From the NCBI RefSeq assembly GCF_000165425.1, contig NW_001798959.1:202033-266032 (forward strand): 64,000 nucleotides of DNA. The letters are read 5' to 3'. Position numbers and translations under genes: made by a program. The notes below the pieces were generated by a model. The model was not told the origin of the DNA and did not search any database. It saw only the letters and a program-made list of their open reading frames with translations. Positions 23,313 to 36,550 of the stretch are shown here, one piece after another (the first letter of the stretch is position 1; each line of letters begins with the position of its first letter). Source of the DNA: Paramecium tetraurelia (taxonomy: Eukaryota > Ciliophora > Oligohymenophorea > Peniculida > Parameciidae).

Positions 23313-23778
23313 TCATTTCCTTTTATTGGTCAAATTGCCTTTTTTTTATTTTTCTCGTTTAATCTCATCGTAATCCAACAAGTCATCATCCTCCTTGATC
23401 AACTTCAAATACATTTTCACTTTGGTGCCATTGACTTCCACATATTGTTTATTCTGGAGTGGCTAAGATTGGGATGTTGATAATTTGCTTTGAGTTTACT
23501 GAGGTTGAAGCAGAAATTAGGATGGAATCATAGACACATTCAAAGGGGAGACCGGAGACATCATTTATTATTAGGACAACATGGGAGACATCTACATCTA
23601 AGGCATTTGCTGGAACTGTTGTTGCATCATCCAATAATTCCAAGGTTGGGGTGTCCTTTGAAAGTCCTATAAATAATTACATCATTGGATAGCAGAACTA
23701 TTGTTGAAACGGTTACTATTGTTGCTGTTGTTATTTGCTTTTGAGCATGGCTAAATAATCTTAATTTGGGAAACTCAT
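23313..23778 (-). CDS. Small Gln/Met/Pro-rich protein, about 146 aa
   Basis: ATG 23776-23778 to TGA 23313-23315 with one 25-nt intron that restores frame. The N-terminal two thirds are low-complexity (Gln, Met, Pro, Ser). The C-terminal part (VEVNGTKVKMYLKLIKEDDD, then LLDYDEIKRE) looks folded. No known domain. The same frame stays open upstream to an ATG at 23929-23931 that would add a hydrophobic N-terminus (MCVIILMIIFCLLIEMWIGL). I prefer the shorter start because the join runs through AT-only DNA. Confidence 0.6.
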
Positions 23779-23973
23779 TAAAAAATATATATATAAAATA
23801 TTTAATTTCAAATTTATTTTTACTTATATCTCATTCTAATCGCTTTTCTTAAGTAAGGTCATTTAAGATTGCAGTCCTATCCACATTTCAATCAATAAAC
23901 AAAAGATAATCATCAAAATAATAACACACATTTTTAATAATATATTAATATTCCAATATATATATTTACAACA

Positions 23974-25237
23974 TCACCTAATTATACATTCATCCACCAA
24001 CTTTTGATTGGGTTCAACAGATGCTAGATTGCCCAAATTGCATTTATTCAATTCTGTCGCATGCCCAACTGCAGATTCATTCGACAAAATACAATGTTGG
24101 ATTATGCAACTATTAAGATCGAATAAATAAATACTTAGAATTTATTACTACATTTTTCATAATAATGGAATTGCTGATTTTAACATGATCACCAATTGTA
24201 CAATTTTTCCCAATGATTGATCTTTATATGGTTACCTTATTGCCAATCCTAGTACCCTCCCCAATGACTGAGTCAGGACTAATACGAGCATCTTGAGGGT
24301 ATTGCAATTGGAAGTCTTGGACTCCTTGATAAAGGGGAATCCCTTTGTTTCCCTTAATCATACTTTCGAAATTGGCTTATTGATAATCTTTGATATTGTT
24401 GAGTCTTCTTGCATAATCTTAGGTAATGAAGACTTTAATTGAAAATTGCTATTATTTTCTTTCATGGAAAAGATTTTATTGCTTTTTGGCTATTAAATTT
24501 AGTAAATTCACATTCTTTTGATGTTTAACGATGTAGGGTAGGAATTCTTCTTTCCAATTTTAAATTTCTAATTTTTACTTATTGAGATTTAAGAACAATT
24601 CCAACACTTCATATTGACAAACGTAGATGTGAGTATCAAATAAATTGGTCATTATTTACACACTCTCACAACTCAGTAGCACATTTCGACTGACTGAAAG
24701 ACTAGCTTAATCATCATCTTCTTGATTGATGATGTGTAATAAACTATGATCTGAGCCAATAAACATAATATCGAAGGATTCATTTAAATTGCAAGAGATG
24801 GGAGCCCTTCCTTATTTTTTATCTAGGTCTTCCTCTTTCATCATGCATGTAATGGTGGCTTTGGTTGAGTAATGAAAATCCAACAAATTTAAGATGTTGG
24901 CTCCTATCATGGTGTCACATGATAGAAGTATGAAATCCTTCTTTATTTTTTCACATGATTCCAACAAAGCAGATCCTGAATCAGAATCATCACTAACATA
25001 AACTACTTCTGCTCTTCTCTAAACTAAATCACCCACAGCTTGATGATTTCTAGTTATCAATAATAGAATGTCCTGTGGTCCAAATCCAACAGACTCTAAG
25101 ACATCCAATTAGTAGAGAATCATTGGTTTATTGCAAATTGGCAAGAGACCTTTTGAGTAATCTTAACAGAGTGGGAAGAGCATGCTTCCTGCTTGTTGTC
25201 CCCCTCCGAGAATGATTGCTTGATATTTGACTTGCAT
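23974..25237 (-). CDS. EIF2B3: Translation initiation factor eIF2B subunit gamma
   Basis: ATG 25235-25237 to TGA 23974-23976, one 25-nt intron near the 3' end, about 412 aa. The N-terminal nucleotidyltransferase-like domain begins AIILGGGQQAG and continues LLPICNKPMILYQLDVLES. Here the usual GxGxR loop is altered, as in the non-catalytic gamma subunit. The C-terminal left-handed beta-helix shows hexapeptide repeats (SVIGEGTRIGNKVTIQRSII, then GKNCTIGDHVKISNSII). It should be part of the GDP-GTP exchange complex for eIF2. eIF2B-epsilon is excluded because the C-terminal HEAT catalytic domain is missing. Confidence 0.85.
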
Positions 25238-25373
25238 TAATTATTATTATTAAAGAAATATATATAATTAATCTATTTTATATCAAATGATTAATAACTT
25301 ATTTGGACAATTTCTCTACTTGCATTTTGCTAAATTTTAAACTTTCGCATAAGAATTAGTACTCAAACATAAA

Positions 25374-25639
25374 TCATACTATTTAATTAATTAAGAGTGT
25401 TACAGCTGCTTTGCTTCTCTGGATCCCAGCAGGTGACAGATCATCCATGGCTGTTTGATAGCAATTAGAGATTTACTTCTTGCTAGAATAAATGATTCGA
25501 TTCATTACCAAGTCTGATCTTTGCGACAAGCCTCTACTTCTGCACTGCAATATTGATTTAAACAGTCATTATGAGTTGTGGTATCTTGGATCGAAAGGAC
25601 CAACGAAATGAGAGTCAGGAACAATACAAATCTGATCAT
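25374..25639 (-). CDS. Small secreted Cys-motif protein (copy 1)
   Basis: ATG 25637-25639 to TGA 25374-25376 with one 26-nt intron splitting a Cys codon; about 79 aa. It begins with a clear signal peptide (MIRFVLFLTLISLVLSIQ). The mature part has five Cys spaced C-x4-C-x6-C-x5-C-x6-C (CLNQYCSAEVEACRKDQTC and so on). The neighbour 51 bp away has the same spacing. Likely lumenal or secreted; function unknown. Confidence 0.7.
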
Positions 25640-25690
25640 TGTTATTTAAAAATAATAATATCTGAATAAAAACGCCTAGTGTTATCCTGA

Positions 25691-26065
25691 TCATGCAATA
25701 ATTTTCTCTAAGTTCTCAATTTCGATGTCGATGCCAATCAAATTGGTTTTGAGACAATGCCTTGCTGAACAGTCGTTAATGGCTCTGGCACCTTAGTGAG
25801 TTCGCATGCAATAATTGAACTAGCATAATGATTGAAATGGCTATACATCATCCAATGCGTGTTCAGTTCCCTTGTAGGCTTTGGAATCTTAGGCCTTTTT
25901 AACATTCTTTCTGAAGTCATTTGTGCACTTGGCTATATGTTATTGACAAGTCGAATCCTCCCTACATTATTTGATTTCATTATAGCAGAACGCCTGAACG
26001 CAATTGCCGCCTGCGTAGACTGTACAGATGAATGTGACAACAAAGATAATGACCAAAAGTCTCAT
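25691..26065 (-). CDS. Small secreted Cys-motif protein (copy 2)
   Basis: ATG 26063-26065 to TGA 25691-25693, one 27-nt intron, about 115 aa. The signal peptide is MRLLVIIFVVTFICTVYAG. The first Cys block (CVQAFCYNEIKQCREDSTC...) repeats the C-x4-C-x6-C-x5-C-x6-C spacing of the next gene. A second partial block near the C-terminus (DCSARHC) may be a degenerate repeat. The two genes are tandem, same strand, and look like an old duplication. Function unknown. Confidence 0.7.
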
Positions 26066-26196
26066 ATTTAAAATTAATTAAATAATATTCTAGAGAATTA
26101 GAATGATCATTAATAATTATTTGTTTTAACTTCTCTCCCGACTCTGATTATTACTTATTAAAATGATACGTATGTCATTGATATCATTAATAATAA

Positions 26197-27440
26197 ATGC
26201 TTCCAAAGTTTATTAAGCTAAGAGCAAGCTTCTCCCTCTTGAACTTCAATTTCATATCCAACCTCCCACCTGAAGTAGAAGAATTGCGATCTCATGTCAC
26301 TAAATTTGCTGCAGAGGAAGTAGCACCGTTAGCCGACAAGGCAGATCAAGAAGGCAAGTTTCCACCACACCTATGGAGAAAGATGGGAGATCTGGGATTA
26401 TTGGGAGCCACAGTTGATCGTAATACTTAATTGAGATTATTTAGCTGCTTACGGTGGATCAGGATTATCCTATTCTGCTCATTGTATGATATTGGAAGAA
26501 ATCAGCAGAGCCTCTGGTGGTATTGGATTGAGCTACTCTGCTCATAGTGCCTTGAATGTTGCTCAACTCCAAAGACATGGAAATGAAGCTTAGAAAAAGA
26601 AATACCTACCCAAATTGTGTTCAGGAGAGTGGGTTGGAGCTTTGGCTATGAGTGAACCCAATGCTGGATCAGATGTTGTATCTATGAAGACAACAGCCAA
26701 AAAAGTTGGTGATAAATATATTCTCAATGGAAGTAAGATGTGGATCACTAATGGACCTGTTGCAGATGTCATTGTGGTTTATGCCAAAACAGAACCTGAA
26801 AAGAAACAACATGGAATTACTGCTTTTATTGTAGAAGCAGGAATGAAAGGATTTTCAAGAGGCAAGAAATTAGATAAAATTGGAATGAAATGTTCTGATA
26901 CAGCACCCATCTATTTTGACAACGTAGAAGTCCCTGCAGAAAATGTACTTGGAGAAGTCAATAAAGGAGTTTATGTTTTGATGAGTGGATTAGATTATGA
27001 GAGATTAGTTTTGGCTGCTGGACCTGTTGGGTTGATGCAAGCTGCTTTTGATATCTCAAGAGAATACTGCAACACTAGATAGTAGTTTGGAAAACCAATT
27101 GGACAATTCTAATTGATGTAAGGCAAATTGGCTGAGATGTACACTACTTTATAAGCCAGCAGAGCCATGCTTTATTCAGTTTCTCGTGCTGTCGATTCAG
27201 GAAACATAACTAATACAGTAATATACATTTATCTATTCCTAGGATTGTGCAGCATTGATTTATTATACTTCTGTGAATGCCACTTAAGTTGGATTGGAAG
27301 CTATCCAATGTCTAGGTGGAAATGGATATACCTAAGAATATCCAGTTGGAAGAATTATGAATGATGCCAAACTCTATGAAATAGGAGCAGGAACAACTGA
27401 AATTAGAAAGTGGTTGATTGGTAGACAATTGACTTAATGA
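26197..27440 (+). CDS. IVD: Isovaleryl-CoA dehydrogenase
   Basis: ATG 26197 to TGA 27438-27440 with two 25-nt introns (26420-26444 and 27218-27242); about 397 aa, the usual length. It is an acyl-CoA dehydrogenase with all landmark motifs: [47 protein letters not shown], and the IVD-type [13 protein letters not shown], whose Glu is the catalytic base at the position used by IVD and long-chain enzymes. The end [20 protein letters not shown], then [12 protein letters not shown], is typical. The basic N-terminus ([15 protein letters not shown]) should target mitochondria. The enzyme acts in leucine breakdown, passing electrons to ETF. Confidence 0.95.
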
Positions 27441-28088
27441 TCTTTAAATATAACATTGTTAAGAATTTATATATTATAAAATTTATTAATTTAATCTACT
27501 AGGTGCATATTAATATTAAGATATATCCTAAATAATAGTCCTCATTTAGATTCAAATTCTATTTAAATAGAGATTTCCATGTTAACTGTGTCACGATATA
27601 TTTATTAATATACTAAAAAGGTAATAGTTAAAGATATAATGATTTATACATATTTAAAAGACCTTATAGGAATCGATTTCATAATTAGTAAAAAGAAATA
27701 TTAATTTATAATTAAATTAATATTTATTACCAATGGTTTTAATTAATTTTTAGTGTATCTAATCCGAATAAAATAATAAAATCTTAAGGAAAATACTAGT
27801 TGTATGTAAATGAAATTTCAAAAAGGAATATTCTTAATTAACACCTTTATGTAATTTTTAAGGAATGAAATTTAAAAAAGTCGCAAAAACAAAGGTATTT
27901 TTAATAAATTATTTAAATAATACTCAGATAACCAAGAAAATCATTTAATAGTAATAAATTATAGACATATTTTAATCATACAGCCTTTATTCTGTCTTCC
28001 TCTAATTGTTAGTTACTTCCATTGCTCTAATTTGTATCTACTTATAAAGATATTTTGAGTACCATCTTTACTGGAACCACCATTTTAT
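27441..28088. other. Convergent 3' intergenic region
   Basis: About 650 bp of AT-rich sequence between two convergent genes. No supported gene. Confidence 0.5.
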
Positions 28089-28917
28089 TCATTGTTGTTA
28101 TCGGAACTTCTTGTTCCGTTGCTCATTGTATTTTGATTGGTCTTGTTGAACTTTTGAATGGAGTCTAAAATAATATTTGAGGTCTTAAACTTTGTGATTA
28201 ATCATTAGGGGAAGTGCTGGTTAATCGAAATAACAGTTGGCACAATAAATCACTATAGGTTTGACGTTTGCTCTTTATCATACTAAATTCCAGAAATAAA
28301 GAGTGGTAGGACTCAAGTAGGGTGGATTGAGTGTTTTGGAACTAATAGCCATACAAAATGATACCTATTCGATTTGTTTACTAATGAAATTGGATTCTGT
28401 GTTGATGTTGTGTATTTCCTATTTCAAGGTTGTGTACTTTTCGAACAGTTCCTCTTAGATTTGCTTTACTATTTGGTTTTTCAGTTTGATGGACTTTTCC
28501 TTTTTGGGCTTGACTCCTCCGTTTCTCCTGGGGATATTGACTAACAGGTTCCTGAGATTAATGTGATTTGATTACTCCATATTCTTCCTAAAATAATAAT
28601 GACTGAATTCATTTTGGTTGTTAACATTGCGAATTTTCTTGAATCCATACATATTTAATTATCTTATAAATGAACTGAAATTGTGATGTTTAAAATGGGT
28701 TGGGAGTACATCATTACTCAATTTGGTTTGGTCTTTAACAACAAATGCATTGCCTTTATCAGTGAATCCAATAATATCTTCATTCTCGGGATTCTAAAAG
28801 TTATTAAAAATCAATTGAATATATTTAATAATTCGAGAATTTAATTCCTAAAATCATCAAAAATTTAGATGATCAATTTAGGAATATTCGTAGATGTATA
28901 AATTGTTGTAATACCAT
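28089..28917 (-). CDS. Heat-shock-factor-type DNA-binding protein
   Basis: A clear HSF DNA-binding domain: IIKYIQLIFNNFQNPENEDI, then IGFTDKGNAF, VLPTHFKHHNFSSFIRQLNM, and YGFKKIRN. The FKHxNFSSFxRQLNxYGF recognition helix is textbook HSF. A helical, possibly trimerising stretch follows (KNQIVKQIQEELFEKYTTLK). Two normal introns (23 and 31 nt) lie in the tail; stop at 28089-28091. The 5' end is unclear: no ATG lies in frame directly before the domain. The best model starts at 28915-28917 with ATG followed by a 67-nt intron, which is long for this genome. Otherwise the gene may be truncated. It should bind heat-shock-like elements. Confidence 0.75.
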
Positions 28918-31072
28918 TACGATATTGTAGGTTTTGAGTAAAAAGTTTGGCACCCCTTTTTTCATACTTTTTGCTTTCTTCTAAGACATTCCAAAGAGTT
29001 CCTAATATATATTTTGCAAATTAAAAAAATTATTAAAATATCTGATTATCTATGCGCCTTTTGCTCATATTAATATACAATAATAAAACAATAAGTTAAA
29101 TTTGTCAAAAAGAGAACATAATATTCATGTTTTATCACTATTCTGACTAAAGTGAATATCTGTTAATAAATGATTTCTAGATATTCAAATTTCCCCAGAA
29201 ATGAATCAAGAAGTAAGAAAAACGCACCGGAAATCTATTTAAACGATCAAAAATACCAATAAATGACCATAAGTCCTAATTTTTATATAATCTAACCAAT
29301 TGCATAAACAAAATATTACGATTTATTATATTGATCAATTGGAACGGTTCTAATTTCATAGAATGATACAAAAATATAAAAAATAACAATTATCATAATA
29401 CCACTCTTTCTAATAAAATTCATTCATTCTATTTTCAGTTGTATCAAAGAATGAATAGTAGTTAAGTAAATTTAATCAGAGCTTGCTTTTTTGTAAATGT
29501 GTTTTCAACCTAGATTCATTTAGAAATTGGTGTTATTAAAAATGCTATTATGGGATTCGAATTTGATTTATCTATAATTATATATAGCAATTAGATTTTG
29601 TTCCATTAATAAAGACACTCTCTTCATGATTTTATTTTACTCAATCTCTAAGTATTCTATGATAACAATTGAAAAATTGATATTCTATAAACCATAGCAT
29701 TGTGTGGTTATACAATACTTACAATACTTGGCTGTCTAACACTATTAATTAAGCTATCATAAAATAAATTGTTTATTATGTTATTGATGAGAACTGTTTC
29801 TAGTGTAATATCGATATGGATAATGGAACGATATCAAAATATATTGATTATAATATTGCCTTTGCCAATATTTTAGTAGGGATTTCATGAACAGAGAGAT
29901 ATAAAATATTATCAAATTAAATTTGCACTTTATTAAAATCTCTCTAATTCATAACTTTTTTTAGAAAGTGGTAAATATAATTAGAAAATTCTAAACCTTA
30001 GCTTCTTATTGTTGTTAGGATTGTTTCTTTTCTAAATATTTAATTCTAAAATTTAAGCGGATTAAAGTCATCTCTTGAATATTTTATAAAAGATTGATCT
30101 TTAAATAGATTGATTTCTAGTTTGAAAGTGCTTTCAAGGTAATGTCTAAATATTTTCCAAAAATAATATCGAATAATCAATATTTTCTTGGTAGGAATTA
30201 TATGCCATGAGTATAGAATGAGAAATTGAAGCTTCTATTATGCTCACAATATTACTATACTTTTTTATTCACTCTACATTCTGAGTATTAAGTGATATCA
30301 TTCAAGAATAATGATAAGGCCAATATACTTTGATTAAATTTTAGCATTGAGTATTGCTTCTTATTGATGATATTATTAAAGAAGGCTGTTTATAGTTTTC
30401 AATTTTCAATAAACTACTAATTCAACATTCTTTTTTGATTTTTTTAGCATTTTAAATCAACTTCCTAAATGATCCACCTTTCTCTGTTGAAGTTTCCTAA
30501 TTATTATTCAAATGAATGAATCAACCAAAGAAACTATTATCTTTTGATAACAACCAATTTAATCTTCTGTTACTATAGATTCATGAAGCGATTTTCAATT
30601 TCTATTTTTATAGAATAAGGAGATTCCTTAGAATTAGGAGCAGAGTTCTAAGAATAGAAGTATATTGATCTCTTGTTTAATAGAAAAGTTAGGAATAAAG
30701 TATTCAGATGATTTTTAGGAATGATGGTATTCTTAATTTTATATGTATACTTTTTATTATGGTATATGTATTGGTTAATCTATCTTGATTACATTATTAG
30801 TGATCATTGTCTAATCGTCTCTTATTTGGATTCAATAATTATATTCACTTTTTTTATTCATTATTGTATCATTTGTTCATGGACCAATTATTCGTATATT
30901 CAATATATTTGATATTGGAATCATTGAAACTCTCTTTATGCTTCTTATTTGTCTTTCAATGAGGAATGATTATTATTACAATATTCAACAATAAATTGTA
31001 AAACCATTCAATTTAAATTACTTTAATTTTCAATTTAACAAGGGCAAATAGTGAGTTCATATATCACAGTTT
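28918..31072. other. Gene-poor AT-rich stretch
   Basis: About 2.1 kb where both strands are broken up by TGA in all frames or show only short, motif-free frames. I see nothing I can support. Decayed genes are possible. Confidence 0.45.
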
Positions 31073-31303
31073 TCACTCTAAAAAGTCTTGAGTGCATTTT
31101 TTATTCTAGATTATATTTTTAATGAATTTAATGAAATTATCAATTTAAGTCTCAAAAGAGATAGTTATTGTGATTAGCATCCAATTGTAATCCTCTAGAA
31201 ATAATTGACACAAATCAAATGCGTAATAATCTTGAATGTATTCTATCTCTAAATCTATGTTTCTTAGGGAATAATCATAATTTTTATATTATACAAAATA
31301 CAT
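31073..31303 (-). CDS. Doubtful small protein, 76 aa
   Basis: ATG 31301-31303 to TGA 31073-31075, no intron. It is rich in Tyr, Ile and Asp (NYDYSLRNIDLEIEYIQDYY). A short FDL-containing segment resembles one in the next gene (31444-32061), so it could be a duplicated fragment. A frame this short can occur by chance in AT-rich DNA. Confidence 0.25.
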
Positions 31304-31443
31304 ATTATTGTAAATATTTACTCACAAATAAAAAAATTTGAGAATGATTAATACTTAGGATTTATAATAAAGTCATATAACTAATATTTGTATTTAATCA
31401 CCTTAAAATTACACCATTTGCATTATTATTAATTATTATCCTA

Positions 31444-32061
31444 TCATTATAACTTTCTGTGCATCTTAAGTTAAATTCTTGATAACGATAATATTTGATT
31501 ATTTTACTTTAAAAGAGTATAAGCATTTTCGATTTTCTCAAAAGCATTCAAATCTTCTCCATTTAAATTATTATTCAATTAAGACTCACAGCAATTTTAG
31601 TACATATAAATTATCATCAAATCAAATGGATAAATGTATAACGCTTAATAATTAACAAAAGAACAATTAAGTATGTTCTATTTGGAGTTCAATAATGTAT
31701 CATCACTTTCAGATTTATGAATTTAAGGATATTCTTGAAAAGTAGCATGGATGAATTTACATATAAAAATAATTAATATATTTTTAACTATTATTATATC
31801 ATCTATTAACAAGAATGGGCTAATCTTCTAATAAACCACGAGCAGATTGACATTAGATTCGATATGTAAATATTTAATCTAATTCAATTTAAATTGATTA
31901 CCAGGTTCTGTATTCATTTATGATGCCTTTAATTTAGAAACTATTTTCATATTCTGTTTCTTTAGGCTCAGTTGAATTTTCTATTGAATTTCAGTTAGCA
32001 TTAATTGTTTGTTTAAATTGGCTGCTGATTTCTTATTTGTAAGTGTATTCGCATTGCCCAT
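31444..32061 (-). CDS. Small protein with possible N-myristoylation, about 205 aa
   Basis: ATG 32059-32061 to TGA 31444-31446, continuous without introns. It begins MGNANTLTNKKSAANLNKQL; MGNAxT fits an N-myristoylation signal. A Lys/Gln-rich helix follows. The C-terminal part (GEDLNAFEKIENAYTLLKQN) is helical. A hydrophobic patch lies at about 90-105 (LLIDDIIIVKNILIIFI). It could instead be two or three exons with a different middle. Family unknown. Confidence 0.5.
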
Positions 32062-32298
32062 TTTCAGTTATTTAATTAAAATCTAATGTGCTTAATAAAT
32101 TAATCTATAATTATTATTGTTTCAATTCTAAAATTACAACAAATAAACCAACTTAATTAAGAAAAGATTAAAAAATCATCCCATTTTATTAATTATTCTA
32201 TTTTATATGAGATGGTAATATTATACAGATTTATTTAGAACTATAAGGCAAATAATATTTATAATTAATTAGTTGTAATAATTATTATAATATGACAA

Positions 32299-33126
32299 TC
32301 ACTTCAACTCAGGTTAAACTGATTTTAAGAAGGCTTCCAAATGTTACCCTTAATATTTGAGAAATTCGATTTCTTATTTTCTCTTTTATTCTTCAATCTA
32401 ATTTCTTTCTTTAATTTTCTTATCCAAGGAATCCTTTTTATTAAGCAAATCAATCCTCTGAATACTAATACACATTGATACCTTTTCTTCCAGCTTCTAT
32501 TTCCTCTGCTCTAATTAAACTATCTTTTCTTCTAATTCACTCTTGCCCATTTCTGCTTACAATTATTTTCTCATTCCAAATGTAACAGAGGAATTGTATA
32601 AAGTTTAATACGCTGCAATAGTCATTTTTAGCTCATCCCTCACTCTCATTAATAATAGTCCTATGTTAATCGGGATTATATATACCTCTCTCTGGACAAT
32701 CAATTGTAACTTGTCTTATAATCTCATCGAAACATTAACTTAACAATTCTTCCCTTATGGGACAGATTCCAGTCTCTCTAAAATTATTCAATAAAACCCA
32801 TAACTACCTAGCCTATCTTGCCAACAATCTCTCATCCAATAGTTTTTGCAAATTTCCAACATCTTCCCTTGTAGCTGGGACATGTGAAACATATTGAATA
32901 TAATGTTTTCCATCATGATCCCATTCAATTGGAGGCAGGATCGCATTTAAGATATCCTAAAATTTCTGATCGCACTCCTTACTTCTGTATTAGGCTTAGA
33001 TTCCAAAGGTGAGAGTTGTGCTTTCTTTTTGCCTTGCAAGGTCCTGGAGGCATCATTGGCATTGCTGACTTCAATGGGATTTTCGTATTTGACCAAAGAC
33101 TCTCGAGGAGGTTTAACTTCTGTCAT
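32299..33126 (-). CDS. DNALI1: Axonemal dynein light intermediate chain p28
   Basis: ATG 33124-33126 to TGA 32299-32301 with four introns of 24-30 nt, about 240 aa. It matches inner-arm dynein p28/DNALI1 throughout: DILNAILPPIEWDHDGKHYI, then QYVSHVPATREDV, GICPIREELLSQCFDEIIRQ, then VTIDCPERGLLLMRVRDELK, and QTLYNSSVTFGMRK, ending in a long coiled coil. It binds heavy chains of single-headed inner dynein arms and is needed for ciliary waveform. Confidence 0.93.
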
Positions 33127-33227
33127 TTAATGATTAATATTTAAAATTATTATAACAATTTTATAAGTTTAAAAAAAACAAAGTGGGTATACAATGAATT
33201 GTAAGTGGAAAATTTTTTAAATTATTC

Positions 33228-34939
<1,712 letters not shown>

Positions 34940-34940
34940 T

Positions 34941-35200
34941 AATTTAATGATTGATGTGAAAAGTGATAAGATTTTTTAGTTTCCTTGCATTCCTCTTGTA
35001 CTTCAACGTCTTCAGAACACTAACAGCGAGTTCTGACTCAAGTGTGTCAATGTTATCTAATAGAATGAGTCCATATTCAAAGAGATAATCCATTAAAGAA
35101 TGCTTAAACTATACAATTCATCCAAAGATGTCTCTCGATAGTATGCTGAATAAGTACAAAACGGATGAATTATGGATGGTTAAATTTAGTTGTAATCCAT
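34941..35200 (-). CDS. Possible small gene upstream of the kinase (unresolved)
   Basis: From ATG 35198-35200 a frame reads MDYNQIQPSIIHPFCTYSAY. A second frame downstream reads MDYLFEYGLILLDNIDTLES. Both look protein-like and are offset by one base; I cannot join them with an intron. It may be a real small gene with a sequence indel, or a remnant. No family is recognised. Confidence 0.3.
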
Positions 35201-35395
35201 TGTTTTGGAATTAATTAATGTCCAATAACGTAGAAGGAATTAGAATTTAATTACTAGATATTGATTTGTCTCACAATCTTAAGAAATAGATAATTGTGCA
35301 GAATCTAGAATGACAAATACAAAAATTGTTATTATATGTCTACGATAACACACAAAATTTTATAAAATTATGAGTATTAATTATATTATAAATAT

Positions 35396-36513
35396 ATGGG
35401 TAATAATTGTACTGGTTAGTGTGCAGGATGTTATAAAAGAGACATAGAAATATTGGTAATTATCTTTAATTATATAATAGAAAAGCGAGCAACATTAAAT
35501 TCAATCTGAAAAACCTCAGGAATCATAAAGCAGAAAAAGTTCAAAAAATTTTGTAGAAGATGCTATCCCATTAAGCAGTAAAAGTGAAATCAATACGAAA
35601 CCCATTACAAAAAGTGTTGTAGATATTGTTGGAGACAAATCAAAGAAAACAAGGGCTGTTATTAAAATTTAATCTTGTTGGAAGGGTTATTCGGTGAGAA
35701 AAAAGCTTCCGATTATGAACCATATCAAAACCAGCTTTGAAACTGAAGGAAGCAAATCAGTTGGCAGTTACTTTGGAAGATTGAACAACGAATCAAAATT
35801 AAAAAAGTATAACAACACCAAATAATTTAAGATTAGCAAAGACCTACAATGGCTAATGGTTGGGAAAAGAAAGGCATGGCAAAGGAGTTCAAGTGTGGCC
35901 AGACGGAGCCCAATATGATGGTGAATGGGAACATAACAAAGCTCATGGCAAAGGATTATTTCGTCATGCTGACAAAATTGAATATGAAGGAGAGTGGAAG
36001 TGGAGCAAAGCATGTGGTTTCGGAGTGATGAGGTCTCCAAGCGGAGCCTATTACGAAGGCGAATGGGAAAATGATCTCCAACATGGATATGGAAAAGAGA
36101 AGTGGGCTGATGGTTCCTACTATGAAGGCCAATATTATAAAGGCTTGAAGCATGGAAAAGGGAAATATATCTGGAAGGATAATAGTTATTATGAAGGGGA
36201 GTGGCAAAATAATAAAATTCATGGAATGGGAGCTTATCATTGGATTGATGGGAGAGGCTACATAGGACAATGGAAAGATGGAATGATGAATGGACATGGA
36301 GAATATAGTTGGAGTGACGGTAGAAAGTATAATGGCGAATATCTAAATGATTAGAAGGATGGATATGGGGTGTATAAATGGGTTGATGGCAAAGAATTTA
36401 GAGGATAATGGTAGAAGGGAGTTTAGCATGGAGAAGGGGTTTATGTGACAGTGGATGGTAGAACTAAAAGAGGATTGTGGCATGAAGGTAAGTTAGTTTA
36501 ATGGTTGAAATGA
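35396..36513 (+). CDS. IQ-motif and MORN-repeat protein, about 355 aa (copy 1)
   Basis: ATG 35396-35398 to TGA 36511-36513 with two 25-nt introns. The N-terminus MGNNCTGQC fits N-myristoylation plus palmitoylation. An IQ motif (VIKIQSCWKGYSVRKK) for calmodulin lies at about residues 85-100. From about 160 to the end run nine to ten MORN repeats (YNGQWLGKERHGKGVQVWPD, then GAQYDGEW and so on). The layout implies a membrane-attached scaffold that may respond to calcium/calmodulin. A second gene with the same plan lies at 57367-58470. Confidence 0.88.
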
Positions 36514-36550
36514 TTGATTACTAAAAAATTAATTTTATAATTTAACGATT

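Noticed and set aside
25832-26071. Plus-strand open frame opposite the second Cys-motif gene
   Set aside because: Antisense shadow of a gene with signal peptide, intron and Cys spacing on the minus strand.
30721-30912. Hydrophobic plus-strand frame
   Set aside because: Tyr/Ile/Leu-only translation of AT-rich DNA, isolated, no conserved residues.
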